Source: JBBQIY01 sp964553035 (GTDB lineage Bacteria > Verrucomicrobiota > Kiritimatiellia > RFP12 > UBA3636). Taken from it: DNA of 6,357 bases. The notes beneath the pieces were generated by a model that saw only the letters and a program-made list of their open reading frames with translations, searched no databases and had not been told where the DNA came from. The first letter of the stretch is position 1; every line of letters begins with the position of its first letter. The position numbers were made by a program, and so were the translations under genes. The stretch is taken from the NCBI GenBank assembly GCA_964553035.1, contig CAZKJH010000170.1:1-6357 (forward strand), written 5' to 3'. Of this stretch, positions 1-6,182 are shown piece after piece.

Positions 1-46
1 CTGTCCCGAATGGCGCTAACTTAAGCCCTGTTTCCAGCTCTTACTC

Positions 47-106
47 TTAATCTTAATCCTAATCTTAATCTTAATCCTAATCCTAATCTTAATCCTAATC
101 CTAATC
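47..106. repeat. Tandem hexamer array (YTAATC)10
   Basis: Ten uninterrupted copies of YTAATC fill this stretch, with the first base varying as T,T,C,T,T,C,C,T,C,C. A degenerate copy, TTACTC, precedes it at 41-46. On the minus strand it reads as GATTAR repeats. The purity of five of six positions, with two alternatives at the sixth, suggests recent or maintained expansion rather than chance AT-richness. Confidence 0.95.
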
Positions 107-137
107 CGTTCTGTTGAAGAGATTACGATTACGATTA
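90..137. repeat. Inner inverted repeat: TAATC array facing GATTA array
   Basis: Three GATTA blocks (121-125, 127-131, 133-137) are exact reverse complements of three TAATC blocks (102-106, 96-100, 90-94), across a 14-base loop (107-120). The bases between blocks are C facing C twice, so the hairpin has three 5-bp helices separated by regular single mismatches. It lies nested inside the outer 18-bp inverted repeat. Confidence 0.85.
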
Positions 138-220
138 TGAAGGAGAGATTTCCTTAAGGTAGTGCCATTCACGCCTATCCCCTAATTTTTCCTCATGGTG
201 TATATTTCACCTCTTAAAGG

Positions 221-1357
221 CTATGATTTATTTGAAGGCAGGGAAATCACAATGTCAAAACCTTCTTCCCCATTGTTCTGGACACGCACATCGCCGCCGA
301 AAATTTGCAGGCTCCTCAACGCCAATGCTGGAGCCAGCCCGAAATCAGCTCCGCCCCGCACGAGCAGGCGTTGTTCGCATACATCAAAGAATGTGGCCTG
401 CGCATCCTGCGAAAGTGTTTTCCCTCTCACAAGTATTTCAACAATTAACCAATTACCATCCTTACGAAGGACTGTTTCGACTCGGTCTGTTTGATGAACG
501 CAACATCCTGCTGTGAAGAAAAGGTCGGAAAGAGCTCTAGACAACAATTCCGCAGAAGCTAAAACCATAAACGGCCCCTCCTCCATTGTCTTTAGATTGA
601 AGGTTACGCCTTCGGTATGGCTTGACGCATTTTTTTGGGCTCTGATGATTTCGCCGCCAAGGTCTATCGCCACAAACTCTAATCCTTCGCTTTTCACCTC
701 AATCGTTGCGAGCATAATCGCGTCGTCAATTAACTTTCGAATGCGGTTGCAATACCAATTAAAATTTTCACGCAAGTTTTCTGCCTGTGGATTTGACTCC
801 AACAGGTTAAACAGCATTTCAGCCACACAAACAACCCCAGTCAAGGGGGTTCGCATTTCATGTGCCAGCATGCTGATCCAGTGTGTTTTAGCCATATCAA
901 AGGCTTCTAACCGCCGGTGTGCAGCAAAGAGCTCAGCCGTTCTCTGCGAGACTAAATCTTCGAGCTGAGTGGTTTGCCGCCTGATCGTTAAATGCGTATG
1001 AACACGTGCCATAACCTCACGCTCATAAAGCGGCTTTGTGACATAATCTACACCGCCAGCCTCAAACGCCATTATTTTATCCTGAAGTGTTGATAGTGCG
1101 CTTAAAAAAATGACAGGGACTTCTTTGAGCTTTTCATCTCTCTTCAACTCACGGCAGACTTCATAACCATTCATTTTTGGCATGCGGACATCAAGAAGAA
1201 TCAAATCCGGTTCGACGGAATGCGCGGCTTTCAAGGCAAGATCCCCCCGCGGAAATGCGACAACCTTACAAGCGTTCTGCATCAGTATATGTTCCAATAC
1301 ATGCAGGTTTTCAGGTTCATCGTCAATAACCATGATGACGGGTGTTTCAAAACTCAT
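221..1357 (-). CDS. Receiver-histidine kinase-like protein with degenerate ATP-binding domain (probable pseudokinase)
   Basis: With the preferred ATG at 1357 this is a 378-residue soluble protein, almost the same length as its upstream paralogue. The receiver (about 6-125) is intact: D12/D13, phospho-acceptor D56 in LLDVRMPKMNGYE, S86 and K108 in TKP. The DHp helix keeps H166 in MLAHEMRTPL, including the E and T of the usual phosphatase-type motif. The ATPase-like domain (about 230-375) is decayed. Aligned with the paralogue, the two N-box Asn become D278 and T282, the G1 Asp becomes V310 within LVRGKTL, and the second G2 Gly is Ala in GLAPAL. ATP binding and autophosphorylation are therefore doubtful. 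Inference: it may act as a phosphotransfer protein or regulatory pseudokinase, comparable in principle to Spo0B or ChpT. An upstream ATG at 1405 would add 16 residues but has no ribosome-binding purines; the one at 1357 follows GAGAGG and AAAGAG. It ends the operon, and no clear terminator follows. Confidence 0.9.
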   Translation of the reverse strand: MSFETPVIMVIDDEPENLHVLEHILMQNACKVVAFPRGDLALKAAHSVEPDLILLDVRMPKMNGYEVCRELKRDEKLKEVPVIFLSALSTLQDKIMAFEAGGVDYVTKPLYEREVMARVHTHLTIRRQTTQLEDLVSQRTAELFAAHRRLEAFDMAKTHWISMLAHEMRTPLTGVVCVAEMLFNLLESNPQAENLRENFNWYCNRIRKLIDDAIMLATIEVKSEGLEFVAIDLGGEIIRAQKNASSHTEGVTFNLKTMEEGPFMVLASAELLSRALSDLFFTAGCCVHQTDRVETVLRKDGNWLIVEILVRGKTLSQDAQATFFDVCEQRLLVRGGADFGLAPALALRSLQIFGGDVRVQNNGEEGFDIVISLPSNKS

Positions 1358-1376
1358 AAACTCTTTACCTCTCTTC

Positions 1377-1396
1377 GCTGCGGAGAAACCCCCAGC
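1377..1396 (-). other. Possible intercistronic hairpin between the second and third genes
   Basis: In the minus-strand transcript the 58-base gap can form a GC-rich hairpin. GCTG and CAGC close the base, GGGG pairs with CUCC using one G-U wobble, one G is bulged, and the loop is UUU. The G-U pair becomes an A-C mismatch on the other strand, so the fold favours the sense RNA. No U-run follows, so it is not an intrinsic terminator. It sits about 20 bases before the preferred start of the third gene and could affect RNA stability or translation. Confidence 0.3.
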
Positions 1397-1415
1397 ATCC
1401 GGCATGACAGGAAAC

Positions 1416-2546
1416 TTAGGATGACAGAACTCTCGGCATTACAATCCAGAATTCGCAACCTAGTCCCGGTAGATTTTCAAAACCAATCGTCCCGCCCTGC
1501 GCCTCCACGGCAAGTTTGCAGAAAGCCAAACCCAAGCCACTTGAACTCTTCCGTTGACTCCCCTGCTTGGCACCTACAGCGAACTTCTCGAATATCCTCG
1601 CACTGTCTTCTTCGCTTATTCCCCCTCCCTGATCACGAATCGAAATGCGAATCCCATCCAGATGCTCGTCTGCACCGATGACGACTTCAGAAGAAGATGG
1701 TGAGTACTTGAGGGCGTTGTCGATCAGGTTCAGCAAAACTCTTTCAACCAAGAGTGGATCTGCGTACATCATCGGACAGGCGGTAGAAACACGTAGCTTA
1801 AGCGTGTGGTCGTGAATACGGTTTTCTTCCAAGGCAACAATCCCCTCAAGTATGGACTTAACGTTCACACTCTGGCAATGCATAGACATTTTCTGGCTTT
1901 CTAACCGGTTCACATCAATGATTTCACTGACGAGACGACTCAACAACCGCGTCGCTAAAATTGTCTGCGATAAACTATCTCGGCTATCGGCGTCCAGAGC
2001 CCCCCACGCGCCTCTTTCAATCAATTGTAAATGTCCAAGCATCGCCTGCAGTGGAGAACGCATGTCATGAACAAGCATGTGAACCAAGGTGTCCCGATAA
2101 GCCTCCAATTCGCGAAGCCGAACGTGTTGCTTCGTCAGAAGATCATGGGCCTTGTGCAACCGAATTTGCGTACTTAATCGAGACAACAACTCTTGTTCAC
2201 ATACCGGTTTGGCAACGAAATCAACACCCCCCGCTTGGAAACCGCTTTCGATGTCGTCACCTCCCGACATCCCACTTAAAAAAAGCACGGGAATCTGACT
2301 CGTTCCCGCTTCTTTTTTCAGACGTCTACAAATTTCGTATCCATCCATCTCGGGCATCCCGATATCGAGAATAATTGCATCGGGCGAAAATCTCCTCACG
2401 GCATTCAACGCCTGATCTCCACGCGTAAAAATGGCAAGCTGATAATGATTTGCCGCGAGAATTTGTTCAAGAATGCGCAGAGTTTCCGAATCATCATCCA
2501 CAACCAGCACGCGATAATTTTCGTTATTTATATCACCATCCAGCAT
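1416..2546 (-). CDS. Receiver-histidine kinase fusion (REC-HisKA-HATPase), catalytically complete
   Basis: This 376-residue soluble protein has an N-terminal receiver (about 11-130) with acidic D17-D19, phospho-acceptor D61 in ILDIGMPEMDGYE, S91 and K113 in AKP. A helical linker leads to HisKA with H160 in LVHDMRSPL. The ATPase domain keeps its signatures: N box NLIDNALKY (N273, N277), G1 DQGGGI (D305), F box IFEKF and G2 GLGLAF (337-342). This layout is typical of a phosphorelay intermediate: the receiver can be phosphorylated by an upstream kinase and so control the attached kinase core. The gene begins 17 bases after the hybrid kinase stop, which suggests co-transcription, and AGAAAGG lies about eight bases before the ATG at 2546. 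It is a close paralogue of the next gene in both receiver and DHp region. There is no membrane segment and no output domain. The HDMRS motif has Ser where many HisKA proteins have Thr or Asn, the position linked to phosphatase activity. Its direction of phosphate flow is unproven. Confidence 0.93.
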   Translation of the reverse strand: MLDGDINNENYRVLVVDDDSETLRILEQILAANHYQLAIFTRGDQALNAVRRFSPDAIILDIGMPEMDGYEICRRLKKEAGTSQIPVLFLSGMSGGDDIESGFQAGGVDFVAKPVCEQELLSRLSTQIRLHKAHDLLTKQHVRLRELEAYRDTLVHMLVHDMRSPLQAMLGHLQLIERGAWGALDADSRDSLSQTILATRLLSRLVSEIIDVNRLESQKMSMHCQSVNVKSILEGIVALEENRIHDHTLKLRVSTACPMMYADPLLVERVLLNLIDNALKYSPSSSEVVIGADEHLDGIRISIRDQGGGISEEDSARIFEKFAVGAKQGSQRKSSSGLGLAFCKLAVEAQGGTIGFENLPGLGCEFWIVMPRVLSS

Positions 2547-2563
2547 ATCCCTTGCCTTTCTTT

Positions 2564-5500
2564 CTAAATGCCCAGTTCTGACTCAAACGCCATTTTGCTC
2601 TTTTCGAGAAGTGCTGTCAACCCATCGTAATCATAGTCTTCTACAAGGGACTGAATGCTAGACGCCAAGGCGGGGTTCGTGGCGGTCATAACGGACACTA
2701 AACTTCTCATCCCAACGATATCCCCCTCGTAGACCGCAGATTCAAACAACCTCCTCAGCTTTTCAGGCACAACCAAGTCTGCATCATTCGGGACAATCGA
2801 ATCTACAGTCGCCGATGGAGTCATTGCCTTCTCCAATTCGATTTTATCATAAACAACGCCCGTCAACTTGCTAATGAGTTGGAGAAGCTCCTCGACCTTG
2901 ACCGGTCTTGACAGCATGCCATTGCCGCCTAACGCTGTTGTGTTGAAACTCTCATCCGCAAATCCCGATGCCGTTACAATCACAACAGGCACCTCGGAGC
3001 CGGTGGGTAAGCTTCGGATTTTCTTTAGCGTCTCCCATCCATCCATGCCCGGCATGCGCTTATCGAGCAGGATCAGTCCGTAGGTCTCCGCCTTGCGTTG
3101 CAAAACCTCCAAAGCCTCTTCTCCGCTGGCTACACCATCGGCACAGAATCCGGCGCACTCCAGCATAAAAAGTAGCACTGAAAGTCCGGCCGCATTATCG
3201 TCGACCACCAAAACGCGAGGGACATTACCGGACGGATGGCGGACACGAACTCCCCCAGCGAATGATTCATCCCCGATAATCGCTGCGACAGTCTGCGCTT
3301 TGAAAACAAACCGAAACATGCTGCCCTTTCCAAGGCTACTCTCGACCGTCACTTCCCCCCCCATGGCTCTCGCGTAACGACGACACAGCGAAAGGCCGAG
3401 GCCAAATCCTCTCATCGTAGAGTCTTCAACACCTTTTACAAAAGGCTTGAATATTTCGTCGAGACTGTCGACCGGAATCCCCACCCCAGAATCTTCCACT
3501 TCAACCATGAAAAAGCATTCGCCGTCATGCGCCGCCGACTCCGGAGGCAAACTGATGGAAGACCCGTTGACTTGTCCCACACGAATTCGGACAAAACCTG
3601 CGTCGGTAAACTTCACGGCATTCCCGACTAGATTCATAATAACCTGACGGATCTTGCCCTTGTCCGCCCGAATGAAGACCGACGATTCCAGCGAGATTTC
3701 TGTTTCCACAACCACGGACGTGGAGATTTGTTTACGAGAAAAAATCGAACACACGTCTTCCACAAGGCTCCCCAAGCTGAACTCACTCTCATTCATCGGC
3801 AACTCGGAACTCTCCCGCCTGATGGTATTCAGAATGTCATTAATAAGCTCAAGGAGATGCTCGGCGCTTTTTCGCATCGCATTGACATTCTGTTTCGTGA
3901 GAATGTGAAGGCCTTCCCGATCCATGATCTGGAGATAGCCCAAGATGATATTCAACGGCGTTCGAATCTCATGCGACATGTCCGCCAAAAAATCAGCTTT
4001 CCGTTTAGCTACGCGCTCGGCATCATCAAGTGATCGGACTAACTCTCCCTGCATGGCTTCTTTTTCGGTGATATCGTTAGCCACACAGACAACGTAGTCG
4101 ACAACCCCTGATTTGGAAATAGACGGGGTTTTGACAATCTCAAACAAACGTCGATCTCCTGTCGCGGAAACCAGCCACTCGGTGGTACGCACCGCCTTTT
4201 TCTTCTCAAAGACTTGCCGGTTGACACAGATGCAAATTTTGGCACCTTCTGGTGGGAGGAATTCTGTAAGCCGCTTCGTCTGCATTTTCTCGCGAGTCAT
4301 GCCAAAAAAATCCGCATGCGCCTTGTTCACAAGACCATACGTCTCCTCATCTTTCAGGTACCAGACCTGCGACTCCATGGTGTCGAGAAGCATGCCGCGT
4401 TCAGCACTCAGCGTGGCGATCGAACGCTCCGACGCGTTGCGCATCTTGAAGTTGGCAAATAACTCGGCCAGTACGCGCAAAAGTGAAACCTCGGCCTCCC
4501 CCCAGACTCTTTTACTGGCAACCGAATCAAATCCAACAAACCCAATGCATCCCTCGGGCGTGATAAGCGGCAAGGTAATCAGCGACTGAATGCCTTGCTT
4601 GGATAAAATATTGTAAAGGGGATCATCCCAGTCGAGGGACTCTACATCGGGAATGTGCACGAAATCACCGCGCCGATGATTCGCAACCCAGTAAGGGAAC
4701 TCCTGATTCGGTACGTCCTGCAAGAACTCGATCTGCGGCAAAATTCCGTCTGCACACCACTCATTCGTGTTGCTCATTGTCTCAGCGTTAAAATCGTACG
4801 TGAACAAGTAGGCGCGATCCGCTTTGATCAACCGACCGACTTCCCCCAGGGCTCCGTGAATTCCCTCGTCGATGCGCTCCAAAGGTATATTCACGAACTC
4901 CGTTGCGAACAACATTAACTGATGCTGAATTTCGGACAAATGCTCAATAACCGCCTCTGATCGCTTCCGATCCCCCACATCACGCGAAATCCCGAATACC
5001 GCATCCGCGCCGAACCACCGTCCCGTTGCGACCCGAGTCTCGACGGGGATGATACGACCGTTCTTGGTCATCAGCGGAATTTCACAAAGATGCCGACGCC
5101 CTGCCGCCATTTCCATCATCGTCGTACAAGCTTTGTCACGCTGATCGGCTGGATGAAGTTGCCAAACCGGCTTTCCAATCACCTCGTTCTGCTGATACCC
5201 GAGTTCATCACACACGACCTGATTAACACGAAGAATATTTCCGTCCTGCCCAATAATGAACAAGAAATCAAGAGAGAAATCGAAAAAGGCAGAAAATCCA
5301 GCTTCGCTCTCAAGCATGCGGCTTTCAGCCAAGGTACGCCTGGTGATATCGCGACTGCGACCCAATAAACCCACAAGTTGCCCATTATTGCCGAACAGGG
5401 GAGCCTTATACGTGTCTACATGAACCCGACGCCCGTCGGGGTAGGTTGCCCATTCTTCGATGTTTCGGGGCACCCTGTCACCCAATACAAGCCTATCGCA

Positions 5501-5773
5501 GTCCGTAAAAGCTTGCGCCACTTCCGGAGGAAATAAATCGAAATCCGTCTTCCCGACGACTTGCTCTACGGTACAACCAACCAGTTTTGCAAACGCAAAG
5601 TTGCACCCCGTGTAAACCCCCTGAGTATCTTTATAGAAAACAAGATCAGGCAGAGCCTCTAACACTTTTCTGAGCAACTCGGAATTCTGTTCCTCTTTGG
5701 CCTCCGAGTGAGGATGCGTCCCCACTCCGTCCCCTCTACGATCAGTACGGTCACTCGAAAAAGTTGTTTCCAT
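2564..5773 (-). CDS. Cytoplasmic hybrid sensor histidine kinase, PAS-PAS-GAF-PAS-HisKA-HATPase-REC
   Basis: This is a 1069-residue hybrid kinase predicted to sense a cytoplasmic signal, autophosphorylate on His and pass the phosphate to its own receiver. Domains in order: PAS about 35-147 (LPDLVFYKD start, GRSRDITRR end), PAS about 158-270 (GISRDVGDRKR end), GAF about 297-443 (DRAYLF, NTNEWC, GFVGFDSV), PAS about 457-572, a short coiled linker, then HisKA with H601 in MSHEIRTPLN. The ATPase domain is complete: N box NLVGNAVKF (N714, N718), G1 DSGVGI (761-766), F box IFKPF, G2 GFGLGLSL (789-796). The receiver at about 853-970 has D858/D859, phospho-acceptor D904 and T934, but the usual Lys is Arg (R956 in LSRPVK). 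Residues about 1000-1069 form a helical tail without a phosphotransfer-type His. No transmembrane stretch is visible. The ATG at 5773 has only a weak GGA seven bases upstream. It is the first gene of an apparent operon. Family and architecture are secure; the ligand is unknown. Confidence 0.95.
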   Translation of the reverse strand: METTFSSDRTDRRGDGVGTHPHSEAKEEQNSELLRKVLEALPDLVFYKDTQGVYTGCNFAFAKLVGCTVEQVVGKTDFDLFPPEVAQAFTDCDRLVLGDRVPRNIEEWATYPDGRRVHVDTYKAPLFGNNGQLVGLLGRSRDITRRTLAESRMLESEAGFSAFFDFSLDFLFIIGQDGNILRVNQVVCDELGYQQNEVIGKPVWQLHPADQRDKACTTMMEMAAGRRHLCEIPLMTKNGRIIPVETRVATGRWFGADAVFGISRDVGDRKRSEAVIEHLSEIQHQLMLFATEFVNIPLERIDEGIHGALGEVGRLIKADRAYLFTYDFNAETMSNTNEWCADGILPQIEFLQDVPNQEFPYWVANHRRGDFVHIPDVESLDWDDPLYNILSKQGIQSLITLPLITPEGCIGFVGFDSVASKRVWGEAEVSLLRVLAELFANFKMRNASERSIATLSAERGMLLDTMESQVWYLKDEETYGLVNKAHADFFGMTREKMQTKRLTEFLPPEGAKICICVNRQVFEKKKAVRTTEWLVSATGDRRLFEIVKTPSISKSGVVDYVVCVANDITEKEAMQGELVRSLDDAERVAKRKADFLADMSHEIRTPLNIILGYLQIMDREGLHILTKQNVNAMRKSAEHLLELINDILNTIRRESSELPMNESEFSLGSLVEDVCSIFSRKQISTSVVVETEISLESSVFIRADKGKIRQVIMNLVGNAVKFTDAGFVRIRVGQVNGSSISLPPESAAHDGECFFMVEVEDSGVGIPVDSLDEIFKPFVKGVEDSTMRGFGLGLSLCRRYARAMGGEVTVESSLGKGSMFRFVFKAQTVAAIIGDESFAGGVRVRHPSGNVPRVLVVDDNAAGLSVLLFMLECAGFCADGVASGEEALEVLQRKAETYGLILLDKRMPGMDGWETLKKIRSLPTGSEVPVVIVTASGFADESFNTTALGGNGMLSRPVKVEELLQLISKLTGVVYDKIELEKAMTPSATVDSIVPNDADLVVPEKLRRLFESAVYEGDIVGMRSLVSVMTATNPALASSIQSLVEDYDYDGLTALLEKSKMAFESELGI

Positions 5774-5793
5774 TTATCAGTCCAAAATATTTT

Positions 5794-5830
5794 GCCTTTA
5801 AAGGCTTTGCAAAACTCGTTTTTGCAAAAA
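5794..5830. repeat. Cluster of three palindromes in the operon leader
   Basis: Three perfect palindromes lie close together 21 to 57 bases before the hybrid kinase start codon: GCCTTTAAAGGC (5794-5805), TTTGCAAA (5806-5813) and TTTTTGCAAAAA (5819-5830). Their centres are 10 and 15 bases apart. The last two are also cores of a direct repeat, TTTGCAAAACTC (5806-5817) and TTTGCAAAAAACTC (5821-5834). They fall between the candidate promoter and the start codon, so they could be an operator for a dimeric repressor or fold in the transcript leader. The symmetry is directly visible; the function is inferred. Confidence 0.6.
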
Positions 5831-5874
5831 ACTCTTGCCTATGGTAATTTGCCTTAACCTGACTAAACTACTTG

Positions 5875-5903
5875 ATTTTAGGGGTAAGCTTATTTTAAGT
5901 AAA
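5875..5903 (-). promoter_or_regulatory. Candidate sigma70-type promoter of the kinase operon
   Basis: Read on the minus strand, TTTACT (5898-5903) and TAAAAT (5875-5880) are separated by exactly 17 bases. They match the consensus -35 at four of six and the consensus -10 at five of six positions. The surroundings are AT-rich, as expected for a promoter. Transcription would begin near 5868, giving a leader of roughly 95 bases before the ATG at 5773. It is the best-spaced pair I found upstream of the operon, but AT-rich DNA yields such pairs by chance and the host's sigma consensus is unknown. Confidence 0.35.
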
Positions 5904-5954
5904 GAAACTTTTTCATTAAATCATATTTTCACGCTATAAGATCTGGGTTTTATG

Positions 5955-5982
5955 TCGCGCACACAGCCTCGCGAACACAGCC
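5955..5982. repeat. 14-bp tandem direct repeat upstream of the operon
   Basis: TCGCGCACACAGCC (5955-5968) is followed without a gap by TCGCGAACACAGCC (5969-5982), with 13 of 14 bases identical. The repeat is GC-rich within AT-rich intergenic DNA. It lies about 50 bases upstream of the candidate -35 box, a position suited to an activator site, although slippage or a target-site footprint would look the same. Confidence 0.6.
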
Positions 5983-6027
5983 TTGACAATGTTTTGTTAG
6001 CAAAATCCCGAGTGCAACCACAACGGT

Positions 6028-6182
6028 CTATGCTTTGATCCAGTTGATCGGGGATCCGTCAAGGAAAGCACGGAGATTAGCCGAAGCAATGTCGATGAGA
6101 CGTCCGCGTGCGGTCTTGCTCGCCCAGGAGATGTGCGGGGTGATGACGCAGTGCTTCGCCGTCAGCAGCGAATTGTCGGCGT
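6028..6182 (-). pseudogene. C-terminal fragment of a D-isomer-specific 2-hydroxyacid dehydrogenase
   Basis: The minus strand encodes about 50 residues ending at a TAG (6030-6028) that match the C-terminal end of the glycerate dehydrogenase/hydroxypyruvate reductase type of 2-hydroxyacid dehydrogenases. Visible are ADNSLLTAK, the TPHISWAS segment carrying the His that pairs with Glu in catalysis in this family, RLIDIASANLRAFLDG and SPIN at the very end. Whole enzymes have roughly 310-330 residues, so about 85% is missing. The open frame continues upstream to an ATG at 6294, but those residues (FFYRAFFF, CHKDGSAQL) show no NAD-binding fold and come from repeat-like, A-tract DNA. The break lies near 6182-6192. 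It is most simply a remnant after insertion, deletion or rearrangement and should have no dehydrogenase activity. Expression of a chimeric small peptide cannot be excluded. The family call is confident from motifs; the exact subfamily is not. Confidence 0.75.

Larger units (their letters stand above)
8..170. mobile_element. Putative MITE-like element bounded by 18-bp imperfect inverted repeats
   Basis: The left end GAATGGCGCTAACTTAAG (8-25) and the reverse complement of the right end, GAATGGCACTACCTTAAG (153-170), agree at 16 of 18 positions. Together they enclose 127 bases containing a hexamer array and an inner inverted repeat but no coding sequence. Small size, terminal inverted repeats and lack of a gene fit a non-autonomous transposable element or a REP-like intergenic repeat. 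No target-site duplication is visible outside the repeats, and I cannot assign it to a known transposase family. It lies 51 bases beyond the stop of the third gene. A large stem in RNA or single-stranded DNA is an alternative role. Confidence 0.5.

Noticed and set aside
41..138. The hexamer arrays as a CRISPR array or phage attachment site
   Set aside because: Units are contiguous 6-mers without spacers, and no cas or integrase gene is present in the window.
197..211. GGTG...CACC hairpin after the stop of the third gene as operon terminator
   Set aside because: Only four base pairs, and no U-run follows in the minus-strand transcript.
513..968. Plus-strand open frames opposite the kinase genes (for example 513-968, 1220-1681, 4113-4589)
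   Set aside because: They lie antisense to well-supported kinase domains and show no recognisable motifs, so they are shadows of the real genes.
1404..1427. Repeated ATGACAG at 1404-1410 and 1421-1427 as a regulatory direct repeat
   Set aside because: Seven bases with 17-base spacing, overlapping the stop region of a gene, is within chance expectation.
5992..6005. TTTTG-TTAG-CAAAA hairpin after the dehydrogenase remnant as a terminator
   Set aside because: The stem is five pairs of mostly A-T with no following T-run, too weak for an intrinsic terminator.
5983..6011. TTGACA on the plus strand at 5983-5988 as a -35 box of a rightward promoter
   Set aside because: Seventeen bases downstream lies TCCCGA, which is not a -10 box, and no plus-strand gene follows.
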